Origin: Caulobacteraceae bacterium
GTDB taxonomy: Bacteria; Pseudomonadota; Alphaproteobacteria; Caulobacterales; Caulobacteraceae
Length of the DNA: 64,000 bases
NCBI GenBank assembly: GCA_947441065.1
Contig: CANESI010000001.1
Span: 124,001 to 188,000, forward strand
Direction of reading: 5' to 3'
This document shows, piece by piece, positions 1 through 7,853 of the stretch (position 1 is its first letter; each line of letters opens with the position of its first letter). Below the pieces are notes generated by a model. That model did not search any database. It saw only the letters and a program-made list of their open reading frames with translations, and had not been told where the DNA came from. A program made the position numbers and the translations under genes.

Positions 1-355
1 TTTCCCCACCACCTCGCTTGGCCTCTGGAGCAAGGGCGATAGGGCTGGGCGCAAGATCGCGATTGAGACCCTGATCCATGGCTATACCCGCCGCAATGCC
101 GAGCATGTCGGCTGGCACGACCGGGGGCTTCTGGCGCCGGGGATGCTGGCCGATATCAATGTCATCGATCAGGACGCCCTGTCGCTCAGCCCGCCAGAGA
201 TTGTCCAGGATCTGCCTGCGGGTGGAACCCGGCTCTTGCAAAAGGCCCACGGCTATCGCTGGACCCTCAAGAGCGGGATCGTCACCTTCGAAAATGGCCA
301 ATGGACCGGCGAACTGCCCGGGCGTCTGGTGCGAGGCGATCAGGTCGCCGCCTAG
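1..355 (+). CDS. Amidohydrolase family 3 / N-acyl-D-amino-acid deacylase, C-terminal part (partial at window start)
   Basis: This is the last ~117 codons of a gene that begins before the window. The frame is open from base 2 to a TAG at 353-355. The translation contains HGYTRRNAEH, then RGLLAPGMLADINVID and DLPAGGTRLLQKAHGYRWT. This arrangement is typical of the end of D-aminoacylase-like amidohydrolases, where the composite beta-sandwich closes with a G-x-x-ADxxVxD motif followed by a PAGG-R-xxQ-A-GY segment. Family members are zinc hydrolases that remove N-acyl groups from D-amino acids or act on related amides. The metal-binding HxH lies outside the window, so substrate and activity cannot be judged. 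Confidence 0.8.
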   Translation, partial: FPTTSLGLWSKGDRAGRKIAIETLIHGYTRRNAEHVGWHDRGLLAPGMLADINVIDQDALSLSPPEIVQDLPAGGTRLLQKAHGYRWTLKSGIVTFENGQWTGELPGRLVRGDQVAA

Positions 356-378
356 GCTGAACGGGGGGGGCAGGCTCT

Positions 379-942
379 GTGGGATCAGATCATCGCCATA
401 TTGTGTGGAGTTTTCTGATCGCTGCCCTTGGTAATGGGGCGGTCCTCTGGCTGCTGTCCCAGACCGCTGATGAGCCGCCGCCCGTGGCCGACCCCGCCAT
501 GGTGGTCAGCCTCTATCAGCCGTTCAAGATTGCGCCGACCCCAACGGTAAAGACCAAGCCGCAAGGTCGGGCGAAAGGCCCTAGGCCATCGCTTGAGCGT
601 CCAGCCCTGCCCACAACCGAGACAGCGGTGCCCATGGCCAATGAACCAGACGCAAAGCCCGCAGCCTATGTCTTGCCCTTTAAGGGGTTGGTTGGCTGCT
701 CAGACGCCTTGCAGTCTCTAAGGTCTGACGCGGACAAGACCCGCTGCCTGCAACAGTGGGGCCGCACGGCTAGGGATCAGACCGCCCCAGAGCGGCTGGC
801 CCCCATCGATCCGCGCAAGCGGGCAGAATATGACCAGATTGCGCGCCAGCAGGCCCGGTTTAAAGATCGGACCTTGCCCAACCCGATTGTGCCTTGCAAA
901 GGTCCCGGGTCGAACTTCGGCTTGGGCTGTAACGCGCCCTAA
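379..942 (+). CDS. Unrecognised proline-rich protein with N-terminal membrane anchor
   Basis: 187 codons from a GTG. I do not recognise a family. Residues about 7-27 form one hydrophobic segment. It is followed by a proline/lysine-rich linker (PPPVADPA, TPTVKTKPQGRAKGPRP) and then a compact C-terminal part with four cysteines (GCSDALQS, TRCLQQW, VPCKGPG, LGCNAP). The layout resembles a periplasmic protein anchored by an uncleaved signal, as in TonB-like or envelope-spanning proteins, but no TonB C-terminal domain is visible. It follows the amidohydrolase by 23 bases, so co-transcription is likely. Its stop overlaps the convergent stop of the symporter gene by 3 bases. Confidence 0.6.
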   Translation: MGSDHRHIVWSFLIAALGNGAVLWLLSQTADEPPPVADPAMVVSLYQPFKIAPTPTVKTKPQGRAKGPRPSLERPALPTTETAVPMANEPDAKPAAYVLPFKGLVGCSDALQSLRSDADKTRCLQQWGRTARDQTAPERLAPIDPRKRAEYDQIARQQARFKDRTLPNPIVPCKGPGSNFGLGCNAP

Positions 943-2189
943 CTCTTGACGGCTTCTGGCTCTGGCGTCTCTAACTGATTTTCCCACTTGGCGACGACAA
1001 CGGAGGCCACCGAATTGCCGACCACATTGGTGGCGCTGCGGCCCATATCGAGCAGGTGATCGACCGCGAGGATTAGGAGCAGGCCCGCTTCGGGAATCTT
1101 GAAATAGCCCAGGGTCGCGGCGATGACGACGAGCGAGGCGCGCGGCACCCCGGCAATGCCCTTTGACGTGATCATCAAGAGCAGCAGCATCATGATCTGC
1201 TGACCGATGCTGAGCTCAATGCCATAGGCCTGCGCGATGAACAGGGTCGCGAAGGTGCAGTACATCATCGAGCCATCGAGATTGAACGAATAGCCGAGCG
1301 GCAGAACAAAGCTGGCAATCTTGCGCGACACGCCAAATTTCTGGAGCTGTTCGAGGGTGCGCGGATAGGCGGCCTCCGAACTGGCGGTCGAGAAGGCCAG
1401 AAGGACCGGCTCGCGGACCATAGCAAAGAGGCCCACACCCCTTGCGCCAACCACGGCCACGGCGGCCAGAAGCAACAGGCCCCAAAGGACGCCAAGCGAC
1501 AGATAGAAACCGCCGACAAACTTGGCATAGCTGAGCAGGACCATAAGACCCTGTGTGGCCACGGTCGAGGCGAGGGCAGCAAAGATCGCAAAGGGGGCGA
1601 ACAGCATCACATAGCCGGTGATCTTGAGCATGACCTGAGACACCTGCTCAGCCAGCTGCAGGACCGCCGGGGCCTTGTCGTCGATGGAGGCGATGGCGGT
1701 GCCGACAAAGATCGAGAAAACGACAATCTGCAAGATCTCGTTGTTGGCCATGGCCTCAACGATGGATTTGGGCACCAGATGGGTGATAAAATCCTTGAGG
1801 GACAGGGTCGTGGCATCGACTGAACTGGCCGCTGTCACATCCGGCAGGGGGATGTTCAGGCCAACGCCCGGCGAAATCAGTTGGACCATGATCAGGCCGA
1901 TGGACAGGGAAACGACCGAGGCGGTGATGAACCAGCCCATGGTCTTGGCGCCGACCCGCCCGATGGCGGCGGCATCCTCCATGTGGGCGATCCCGACCAC
2001 GAGGGTGGAGAAGACCAGAGGGGCGATGATCATCTTAATCAGGCGAAGGAAAATGTCGGTGACGACATTAAAGCCCCCGGCCACAGCCTTGACCTGAGCA
2101 GGATCAGTAATGTTCTGGTTGACTAAAAACCCAACCAGAATGCCTAGGACCATGGACCCTGCGACAAAATAGGAAAACCGCCGCTGCAT
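939..2189 (-). CDS. dctA: Dicarboxylate/amino acid:cation symporter (DAACS family)
   Basis: 416 residues from an ATG at 2189. An upstream in-frame start at 2231 exists, but the first hydrophobic helix starts soon after 2189 and AGAGG precedes that ATG. This is a multi-pass inner-membrane Na+ or H+ coupled carrier for C4-dicarboxylates or acidic amino acids. Family hallmarks are the serine-rich reentrant loop STASSEAAYPRTL, the substrate/cation motif GYSFNLDGSMMYCTFATLF, and ITSKGIAGVPRASLVV near the second reentrant loop. Length and repeated hydrophobic segments match DctA/GltP. Which substrate is used cannot be told from sequence. The stop is convergent with the preceding gene. Confidence 0.9.
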   Translation of the reverse strand: MQRRFSYFVAGSMVLGILVGFLVNQNITDPAQVKAVAGGFNVVTDIFLRLIKMIIAPLVFSTLVVGIAHMEDAAAIGRVGAKTMGWFITASVVSLSIGLIMVQLISPGVGLNIPLPDVTAASSVDATTLSLKDFITHLVPKSIVEAMANNEILQIVVFSIFVGTAIASIDDKAPAVLQLAEQVSQVMLKITGYVMLFAPFAIFAALASTVATQGLMVLLSYAKFVGGFYLSLGVLWGLLLLAAVAVVGARGVGLFAMVREPVLLAFSTASSEAAYPRTLEQLQKFGVSRKIASFVLPLGYSFNLDGSMMYCTFATLFIAQAYGIELSIGQQIMMLLLLMITSKGIAGVPRASLVVIAATLGYFKIPEAGLLLILAVDHLLDMGRSATNVVGNSVASVVVAKWENQLETPEPEAVKS

Positions 2190-2271
2190 AGAAATCGCCT
2201 CTAAACTGTCTTGAACCGTGACATTGCACAAACTTGCCCCACTTGTCGCGGGCCAGTTGCGGGCTAGGCCT

Positions 2272-2484
2272 TCAAGCCTTCTTGACGAACTCGGTGCGCA
2301 GGACTAGGCCCTTGACCTTTTCCACCCGACATTCGATCTCATCGGGGTCGCCGGTCAGGCGGATGCCCTTCACCAGCGTGCCGCGCTTGAGGGTGACGGA
2401 GGTGCCCTTGACCTTCAAATCCTTGATCAGGCTAACATTGTCACCATCGGCCAAGATCGTGCCGTTACTGTCGCGGGTTTCCAT
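2272..2484 (-). CDS. PhnA-domain (YjdM-type) small protein without the zinc ribbon
   Basis: 70 residues from ATG. The protein is almost entirely the C-terminal PhnA domain: ADGDNVSLIKDLKVKGTS, LKRGTLVKGIRL, and the ending LRTEFVKKA. E. coli YjdM (formerly PhnA) carries an N-terminal zinc ribbon before this SH3-like domain, and here that ribbon is absent. Despite the historical name there is no good evidence that the domain alone takes part in phosphonate breakdown, so the function is best left open. It sits 82 bases upstream of dctA on the same strand. GC-rich repeats begin about 45 bases upstream of its start. Confidence 0.8.
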   Translation of the reverse strand: METRDSNGTILADGDNVSLIKDLKVKGTSVTLKRGTLVKGIRLTGDPDEIECRVEKVKGLVLRTEFVKKA

Positions 2485-2529
2485 GGGGCACTCCTATGGG
2501 GTGGTTAGAGCCTGTGCTGGGGCGTGTCA

Positions 2530-2785
2530 CAACCCCCACCCCCGCTTCGCGGGTACTTCCCCCAGAGGGGGAAGATTTCGCTGTAATAGATCTTCCCCCT
2601 CTGGGGGAAGTGGCGCGCAGCGCCGAAGGGGGCCTAGTTTTGTTATTTCCGTCGTTCCCGCGAAGGCGGGCAATGTGGCGCAGAGAGCATGGATGACCCC
2701 CTCACCCAACCCTCTCCCCCTGAAGGGGGCGAGGGCTTATCCGCTTTAGCCCTCTCCCTGTGGGAGAGGGTTGGGTGAGGGCCTT
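2530..2785. repeat. GC-rich intergenic inverted-repeat block, copy 1
   Basis: This is the non-coding stretch between the PhnA-domain gene and the methyltransferase gene. It holds two short hairpins with CTTCCCCC/GGGGGAAG arms (2556-2574 and 2592-2610). A CGCGAAGGCGGG-type segment follows. A large inverted repeat then has perfect 20-base arms at 2699-2718 and 2762-2781 (CCCTCACCCAACCCTCTCCC and its complement). The same modules in the same order recur at 7055-7365 and in reduced form at 35695-35790. Open frames here are translations of the repeats and look spurious. Confidence 0.85.
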
Positions 2786-2797
2786 TTTCGGACTTTC

Positions 2798-3448
2798 TTA
2801 CTCCGGGAAGGTCCAGACGCCCGTCCGTTTGACCTCTTGGTCTTCCAGTTCACGCGTCGTGGCGACCTGATAGTCGGCAAGCCGCACGAGGCCCTCTTTG
2901 GGGAAATAGGTGCGGCCGGGGTCGCCGATCAGCACGCGGGTGCCCTGATCGTGGGCCGCCTGCAGCCAAGCCAAGACTCGCTCAGCCAAGGGCTTTTCAT
3001 AACAGATATCCCCGGCGCAGATCAGATCGACCTTGGGCGGGGGGCTGTCCAGAAGGTCAGCATCGGTGAAGGCAACCTCGACGCCATTGGCCAGAGCATT
3101 GGCCGCAACCGCCGCCGCGCAAAAGGGATCGATGTCGGAGCCCAGCGCATGGGCTGCCCCGGCCTTCATGGCGGCAATGGCGACCATGCCCGAGCCGGTG
3201 GCAAAGTCGATGCAGGTCCGGCCCGCAGCCTCATGGGGATGATCGAGCAGATAGCGCGCGATGGCCTGCCCGCCTGCCCAAGCAAAGGCCCAGAACGGCG
3301 GTGCCAGACCCAATTCGCCCAGCGCCTCTTCGGTCATGCGCCAGATCGGCGTGATCTCATCGGCCAGATGTAGGATTAGTTCCGGCGCATGGGGCGGGTG
3401 CTGCAGCCTTGTATTATCGAGGATGAAGGCGCGCGGATCGGTGATCAT
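2798..3448 (-). CDS. Class I SAM-dependent methyltransferase (ETF-beta/L11 lysine methyltransferase-like)
   Basis: 216 residues from the ATG at 3448; an in-frame ATG at 3475 would overlap the end of ubiA. Motif I of Rossmann methyltransferases appears as [20 protein letters not shown], the acidic post-motif as GSDIDPFC, and the catalytic-side motif as ICAGDICYE. The pattern of a [12 protein letters not shown] lead-in followed by a TGSG motif is typical of the METTL20/PrmA-like branch that methylates lysines of proteins such as electron transfer flavoprotein beta or ribosomal protein L11. It is probably co-transcribed with ubiA. The exact protein substrate is an inference. Confidence 0.8.
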   Translation of the reverse strand: MITDPRAFILDNTRLQHPPHAPELILHLADEITPIWRMTEEALGELGLAPPFWAFAWAGGQAIARYLLDHPHEAAGRTCIDFATGSGMVAIAAMKAGAAHALGSDIDPFCAAAVAANALANGVEVAFTDADLLDSPPPKVDLICAGDICYEKPLAERVLAWLQAAHDQGTRVLIGDPGRTYFPKEGLVRLADYQVATTRELEDQEVKRTGVWTFPE

Positions 3449-3458
3449 GATGGCTCTT

Positions 3459-4409
3459 CTATCCGCCCGCGCCAAGGTGCCAAAGCCCCGCGATCAGGGC
3501 CGCGCAGAGCAGCAATCCGGCATCGCGGTTTGAGCGGAACAGGACCAGCGCGCCAGCCGGGTCATCCACCCTGAGCGACCGGGCTTGGCGTACCAGATGC
3601 AGCGCGAACAGGGCCAGTAGTGGCAGGCTCAAGGGGCCGAGGTGCGCCGTGTAGAGACTGGCAAGGGCAAGGGCGATGGCGACCAGATAAAAGCCCATCA
3701 CCGCCTTGGGGGCCGCTGTGCCCAGCCGCCGCGCCGATGACTTGATCCCGGCCAGAGCGTCATCCTCAAGGTCCTGCACCGCATAGATGGTGTCATAGCC
3801 CAGGGTCCAGAAGATGCCGCTGGCATAGAGGAGCAGGGCCGGGACCGATAGGCCGCCGGTCGCTGCCGCAAAGCCAAGCAGAACGCCCCAGTTAAAGGTC
3901 AGCCCCAGCCAAGCCTGCGGCCACCAGGTGATGCGCTTCATAAAGGGATAGGCGGCGACCAGCGCCAGCGACCCAACCCCTAAGGCGATGGCCACTGGCG
4001 GTAGGCTGATCAGGATGAAAAAGCTTAAGAGGCAGCAGCCGAGCGTGAAGGCCCAGGCCTGTTTGACGCTGATGCGCCCTGAAGGGATCGGCCGACCCAC
4101 CGTTCGCGCCACCTTGGCATCAAAATCCCGGTCGACAATATCGTTATAGGCGCAGCCCGCCGCCCGCATCAGGGCCGAGCCTAGAGCAAAAAGGACCATC
4201 AGCTTGAGGTCCGGACCCTTACCCGCCATGGCTCCGGCCAGCCCTATGGCCTGCCAGCCGGGCAGTAGCAAAAGCCAGATGCCCGCAGGCCGATCAAACC
4301 GTCCAAGCTGCAGCCAAGGCCGCAAGGCCGCCGGGGCCCACCGGTCGACCCAGTTGGCAGCCACCGCATCGGGCAAGGGCTCGGTTTGAGGGGAGGGAGG
4401 CTGGGTCAT
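3459..4409 (-). CDS. ubiA: 4-hydroxybenzoate polyprenyltransferase
   Basis: 316 residues from ATG 4409. This integral membrane enzyme transfers the polyprenyl chain to 4-hydroxybenzoate, the membrane-committing step of ubiquinone synthesis. The first Mg-diphosphate motif is NDIVDRDFD at about residues 89-97, followed by RPIPSGRIS. The second aspartate motif is [13 protein letters not shown]. Eight to nine hydrophobic helices are visible. The conserved [16 protein letters not shown] stretch lies near the N-terminus. A TTG at 4418 could also open the frame but has no advantage. The ubiquinone gene coq7 lies 40 kb away in this same window. Confidence 0.93.
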   Translation of the reverse strand: MTQPPSPQTEPLPDAVAANWVDRWAPAALRPWLQLGRFDRPAGIWLLLLPGWQAIGLAGAMAGKGPDLKLMVLFALGSALMRAAGCAYNDIVDRDFDAKVARTVGRPIPSGRISVKQAWAFTLGCCLLSFFILISLPPVAIALGVGSLALVAAYPFMKRITWWPQAWLGLTFNWGVLLGFAAATGGLSVPALLLYASGIFWTLGYDTIYAVQDLEDDALAGIKSSARRLGTAAPKAVMGFYLVAIALALASLYTAHLGPLSLPLLALFALHLVRQARSLRVDDPAGALVLFRSNRDAGLLLCAALIAGLWHLGAGG

Positions 4410-4432
4410 GGTCCTCAATCTAGCCCGAAGAC

Positions 4433-6229
4433 CTAGGCCAGTCCCTCGCGTTTTTCTTCAAGCGCCAGCCATTCCTCTTCGGCGCTGGCGAGGGTCTTTC
4501 GCATGTGGGCGGCATTGCCCATGATCTTGTCAAAGCCCTTGGGGTCGCGCGCAAACAGGCCGGGATCTTCCAGCTTTTGCTCGAGCGCGGCAATGTCGCC
4601 GGGCAGCTTGGCGATCAGGGCATCAAGCTCTTCTAGGCGGCGTTGGTCCTTATAGGTCAACTTAACCGGCTTTTTGGCCACGGGCGCAGGCGTAGGGGCA
4701 GGGGTCGACTTGACCGGAATCTTGATCCGCACCTTGTCGAAGAAGCCGGGATTTTGGCCCAGAAGGTCGGTCCAGCCGCCCGGCGTCTCGACGATCTTGC
4801 CACTGCCATTGAGGGCGATGGTCGAGGTGGCGAGACGGTCGATAAAGTCGCGGTCGTGGCTGACGAGGATCAAGGTGCCGTCATAGTCCGACAGCATGTC
4901 TTCGAGCAGGTCCAGCGTATCCATATCCAGATCGTTGGTCGGCTCATCGAGGATCATCAGATTGGCGGGCGTGGCCAAGGCCTTGGCCAGCAAGAGGCGG
5001 TTACGCTCGCCGCCCGACAGGCTGGAGACCGGCTGTCGCAGTTGGCTGTCGCGGAACAGGAAGTCCTTGGCATAGGCGGCAATGTGGCGAGGATTGCCGC
5101 GCACCATGATCTGGTCGCCGCCATCCGGGGCCATCACGTCCCAGAGGGTGTCGCTTTCCGTCAGTCCGGCGCGGGCCTGATCGACATAGAGAATTTCGAG
5201 GTTAGAGCCGAGCTTGACCGATCCCTCATCGCAAGCGATCTGGCCGAGCAAGAGCTTGACCAAGGTGGTCTTGCCCGCCCCGTTCGGACCAGCCACAGCG
5301 ATGCGGTCGCCGCGTTGGATGCGGGTGGAGAAGTTCTCGAAAATGACCCGCTCGCCCCAGCGCTTGGTGACGCCCTTGGCCTCGATCACTCGCTGGCCAG
5401 ACTGAGAGCCGGAATCGACGCCCATGATCATCGGGCCGCGCTGATCGCGCATATTTTCTTTGCGCAGTTCACGCAGGGCCACCAGCTTGCGGCGACGCCC
5501 CTCATTGCGGGCACGGCGGGCGGTGACGCCGCGCAGCATCCAGTGATTTTCCTTCTCGATCTGCTTGTCGAGGCGCCGAGCCTCGTCGGCCTCTTGATCG
5601 GCGACCTTTTCGCTCCAGTCGTCAAAAGCAGTGAAGCCCTTGTCGAGGCGGCGGACCTTGCGGTTTTCAAGCCAGAAACAGCGCTGGGTGACCCGCTCAA
5701 GGAAGGCGCGGTCGTGGCTGACGATCAGGGCGGCGCAGCGGCTGGCGGCTAGCTCGGCCTCCAGTGTCTGGATCGCGAAAATGTCCATATGGTTGGTCGG
5801 CTCGTCGAGCATCAGCACGTCGGGCTGTTCGGCAAAGGCGCGGGCCAGAGCGGCGCGGCGTATCTCTCCGCCCGATAGGCCCTTGGTGCCCCGCTCAGGA
5901 TCAAGGCCAAAGGTCTCGAGGGCGGCGTCCGCCTCATAGTCCTGCGCCCCGCCTTGGGTGGCATAGTCGCGCAAGGTCTCGCCGGTCACGACCGGCTCTT
6001 GCGGAACAATGACCATCTTGGTGCCGGGTGTCAGGACCCGCACCCCAGCATCGGGCAAGATCTCGCCCGCCAGCATTCGCAGCAGGGTCGATTTTCCCGC
6101 TCCATTGCGACCGACCAGACAGGCGCGAACGCGGCTTTCTAGGGCCAGATCAACCCCATCAAACAGCATGACCGATCCATCGGCCAGATTGACATCTTTT
6201 AGAGCAACAATGGGGGCGCGGGCGTTCAG
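4433..6229 (-). CDS. uup: ABC-F family ATPase (Uup type), apparent CTG start
   Basis: This soluble protein has two ATP-binding cassettes and no membrane domain. Cassette 1 has GRNGAGKST, LSGGEIRRAALARA and VLMLDEPTNH. Cassette 2 has GPNGAGKTT, LSGGERNRLLLAKA and MILDEPTND. A charged C-terminal tail (YKDQRRLEELDAL ... LEEKREGLA) fits the coiled coil of Uup. ABC-F proteins act on the ribosome E site or in recombination-linked processes. The first ATG (6169) would remove the first strands of cassette 1. Upstream in frame the sequence still reads NARAPIVALKDVNLADGSV, which is clearly homologous, and no ATG, GTG or TTG lies between the upstream stop (6263-6265) and 6169. CTG at 6227-6229 is preceded by AGGA at an 8-base spacing. 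Confidence 0.88.
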   Translation of the reverse strand: MNARAPIVALKDVNLADGSVMLFDGVDLALESRVRACLVGRNGAGKSTLLRMLAGEILPDAGVRVLTPGTKMVIVPQEPVVTGETLRDYATQGGAQDYEADAALETFGLDPERGTKGLSGGEIRRAALARAFAEQPDVLMLDEPTNHMDIFAIQTLEAELAASRCAALIVSHDRAFLERVTQRCFWLENRKVRRLDKGFTAFDDWSEKVADQEADEARRLDKQIEKENHWMLRGVTARRARNEGRRRKLVALRELRKENMRDQRGPMIMGVDSGSQSGQRVIEAKGVTKRWGERVIFENFSTRIQRGDRIAVAGPNGAGKTTLVKLLLGQIACDEGSVKLGSNLEILYVDQARAGLTESDTLWDVMAPDGGDQIMVRGNPRHIAAYAKDFLFRDSQLRQPVSSLSGGERNRLLLAKALATPANLMILDEPTNDLDMDTLDLLEDMLSDYDGTLILVSHDRDFIDRLATSTIALNGSGKIVETPGGWTDLLGQNPGFFDKVRIKIPVKSTPAPTPAPVAKKPVKLTYKDQRRLEELDALIAKLPGDIAALEQKLEDPGLFARDPKGFDKIMGNAAHMRKTLASAEEEWLALEEKREGLA

Positions 6230-6442
6230 GGGGAAATGTCCTAGGCTTGAGGGTCTATGGTGTCATCCGAGTATCATTTCGGAAAACGGGTCTGAACGGG
6301 CTAAAGGCCGCCGACGGGGTCTCTTAGAAGGTCTGGAGCCAATCGGAAATGGCGCGCAGTGATTTTTGCATGTTTCATTTTGCCGATCACACGGCCCTAG
6401 AGGCTTGGTATTTGTTAGGTCAGGGGTTAGGACGCTGAAATC

Positions 6443-6919
6443 ATGGCCAAGAAACCGTTCTGGGAAACCAAGTCGCTTAAGCAAATGACCGTTGCGGAGT
6501 GGGAAAGCCTCTGTGACGGATGTGGGCTTTGCTGCTTGGTGCGGTTTGAGGAAGAGACGACAGGCGAGGTGACCCCGACCCGGGTGGCCTGCAAGCTGTT
6601 CGACTCGGCGACCTGCCGTTGTAGTGATTATGAACAGCGCCACAAATCGGTCCCTGATTGCGTCAAGCTGACCCCGAACAATATCGAAGAGCTGGCCTGG
6701 ATGCCGTTCAGTTGCGCCTATCGACGTCTGAGCGAAGATAAGGGCCTGCCCGACTGGCATCCTTTGATCACCGGCAACCCAGAAAGCGTCCATAAGGCGG
6801 GTGTGAGCATCCGCGGCAAGACGATCAGCGAACGCTCCTTGCCGCGGACTGAAGACGCCCTCGATTTTCCCGCCCCTGATTTCCTGATCGATCGCGGTGA
6901 CGACACCTACGAGGGCTGA
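6443..6919 (+). CDS. YcgN/UPF0260 cysteine-cluster protein
   Basis: 158 residues from ATG, with AGGA 10 bases upstream. The family signature is complete: the N-terminal FWETKSLKQMT segment, CDGCGLCCLVRFE (four cysteines), ACKLFD, TCRCSDYEQR, DCVKL and SCAYRRL, ending with PLITG and VSIRGKTISE. This cysteine pattern is thought to bind a metal or Fe-S centre. The biological role of UPF0260 proteins is not established. The gene is divergent from the ABC-F gene, with 213 bases between the two starts that hold both promoters; I see no clear operator there. Confidence 0.9.
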   Translation: MAKKPFWETKSLKQMTVAEWESLCDGCGLCCLVRFEEETTGEVTPTRVACKLFDSATCRCSDYEQRHKSVPDCVKLTPNNIEELAWMPFSCAYRRLSEDKGLPDWHPLITGNPESVHKAGVSIRGKTISERSLPRTEDALDFPAPDFLIDRGDDTYEG

Positions 6920-7054
6920 GGGACCGTCACTCAAAACCCTGTTCCTCGCGAAGGCGTGGACCCAGACCCATTCACTCAGGCGGGAAACGGCCCGCCGGAC
7001 CCCGGCCTTCGCGGGGAATTCCGCGGAGTGATCGCGGATGAAAATCCCCTACCC

Positions 7055-7365
7055 CGGCTGCGCCGGTACTTCCCCCAGAGGGGGAAGATTTCGCCGTCGT
7101 TAATCTTCCCCCTCTGGGGGAAGTGGCGCGTAGCGCCGAAGGGGGACTTGTTTCTTCATTCCGTCTTCCCCGCGAAGGCGGGGATCTAGAACCTTGCACA
7201 CAGATCGAAAGCGGCCATCGAATATCATGCGGAGCGGGAGCGGGAGCGGGAGCGGGAGCGGGGAGCGGATGAACACCCCCCACTCCCAACCCTCTCCCCC
7301 TCAAGGGGGGAAAGGGCTTTATTTCTTAGCCCTCTCCCCGTGGGAGAGGGTTGGGTGAGGGCCTT
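7055..7365. repeat. GC-rich intergenic inverted-repeat block, copy 2
   Basis: It carries the same modules as 2530-2785 in the same order and orientation. Two CTTCCCCC/GGGGGAAG hairpins lie at 7069-7087 and 7105-7123. The shared stretch AAGTGGCGCG-TAGCGCCGAAGGGGG follows (copy 1 has C in place of T at one base), then the CCGCGAAGGCGGGG segment. A large inverted repeat has matching arms at 7285-7298 and 7342-7355 (CCCAACCCTCTCCC and its complement). The hexamer array at 7231 is inserted between the modules and is absent from copy 1. Confidence 0.85.
7231..7268. repeat. GGAGCG hexanucleotide tandem repeat
   Basis: GGAGCG is repeated five times without error from 7231 to 7260 and is followed by a shifted partial copy. 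It lies inside the repeat block upstream of the GTA cluster. Such arrays can change length by slippage. No frame across it looks coding. Confidence 0.85.
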
Positions 7366-7466
7366 GTTTGCCCCCCATCCCCCCACCAATCCCCAAAAAT
7401 CACAATCAAAACAAACCCGCCCCAGAAAGTTCTGCCCCTGTCCCGGTAAGCCCCCATTCTTTGCCC

Positions 7467-7853
7467 ATGACGAGACGACGCCAAACCGACCGGCCTGACG
7501 GCAATAGCAAAAGGCTGGCCAGAATGTTGAAGGCTCAGATCGAGGCGGTGGAGGCTCTGGCCCCCGGCGCGGACCATGTGACGGCGGAACGGGCGGCGAA
7601 GATGATCGCGGCCTTGGCCAAGACCGCCGAGACCTTAGGCGACCTGAAGGTCCAGGAGGACAGGGTGCAGAACGACAATGAACCGGGACGACTGCCCGAC
7701 GATGATGACGCCATCGAGCGACTGCGCGCCGATCTGGAGCGCCGATTGGCTCGCCTCTCTGCCAGCTTCGAACAGAAGCGCGATGCTGGCCAAGCTGAGC
7801 CTGAGCGACCTGCGTCTGATGGATCGCCATTGGGGCTTCTGGGCCCGTCCTGA
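7467..7853 (+). CDS. GTA gp1, putative small terminase subunit
   Basis: 128 residues from the ATG at 7467; the frame is open further upstream, but that part is repeat-flank sequence. The protein begins MTRRRQTDRPDGNSKRLARM and is mainly helical and charged. Its helical N-terminal half (KAQIEAVEALAPG, AAKMIAALAKTAETLG) and acidic, charged C-terminal helix fit a small DNA-recognition terminase. GTA gp1 has been proposed as the small terminase by position directly before the large subunit. Its last ~150 bases overlap the start region of the large subunit gene in another frame. Confidence 0.65.
   Translation: MTRRRQTDRPDGNSKRLARMLKAQIEAVEALAPGADHVTAERAAKMIAALAKTAETLGDLKVQEDRVQNDNEPGRLPDDDDAIERLRADLERRLARLSASFEQKRDAGQAEPERPASDGSPLGLLGPS

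Larger units (their letters stand above)
6920..7466. other. Non-coding region upstream of the GTA cluster
   Basis: This 547-base stretch has no convincing gene. It contains the second copy of the GC-rich repeat block (7055-7365), a GGAGCG hexamer array (7231-7268), and about 100 bases of ordinary sequence (7366-7466) directly before gp1. Any promoter of the GTA cluster should lie here. I cannot point to a specific -35/-10 pair or a regulator site. Confidence 0.6.

Noticed and set aside
2234-2749. 171-codon plus-strand frame
   Set aside because: It runs antisense through the PhnA-domain gene and then translates the GC-rich repeats; no protein-like features.
2530-2785. CRISPR array
   Set aside because: The repeats are inverted modules of different lengths without regular spacers or neighbouring cas genes.
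4643-5752. 369-codon open frame on the plus strand
   Set aside because: It lies wholly antisense to the ABC-F gene, has no recognisable motif, and arises from the GC-rich codon pattern of the real gene.
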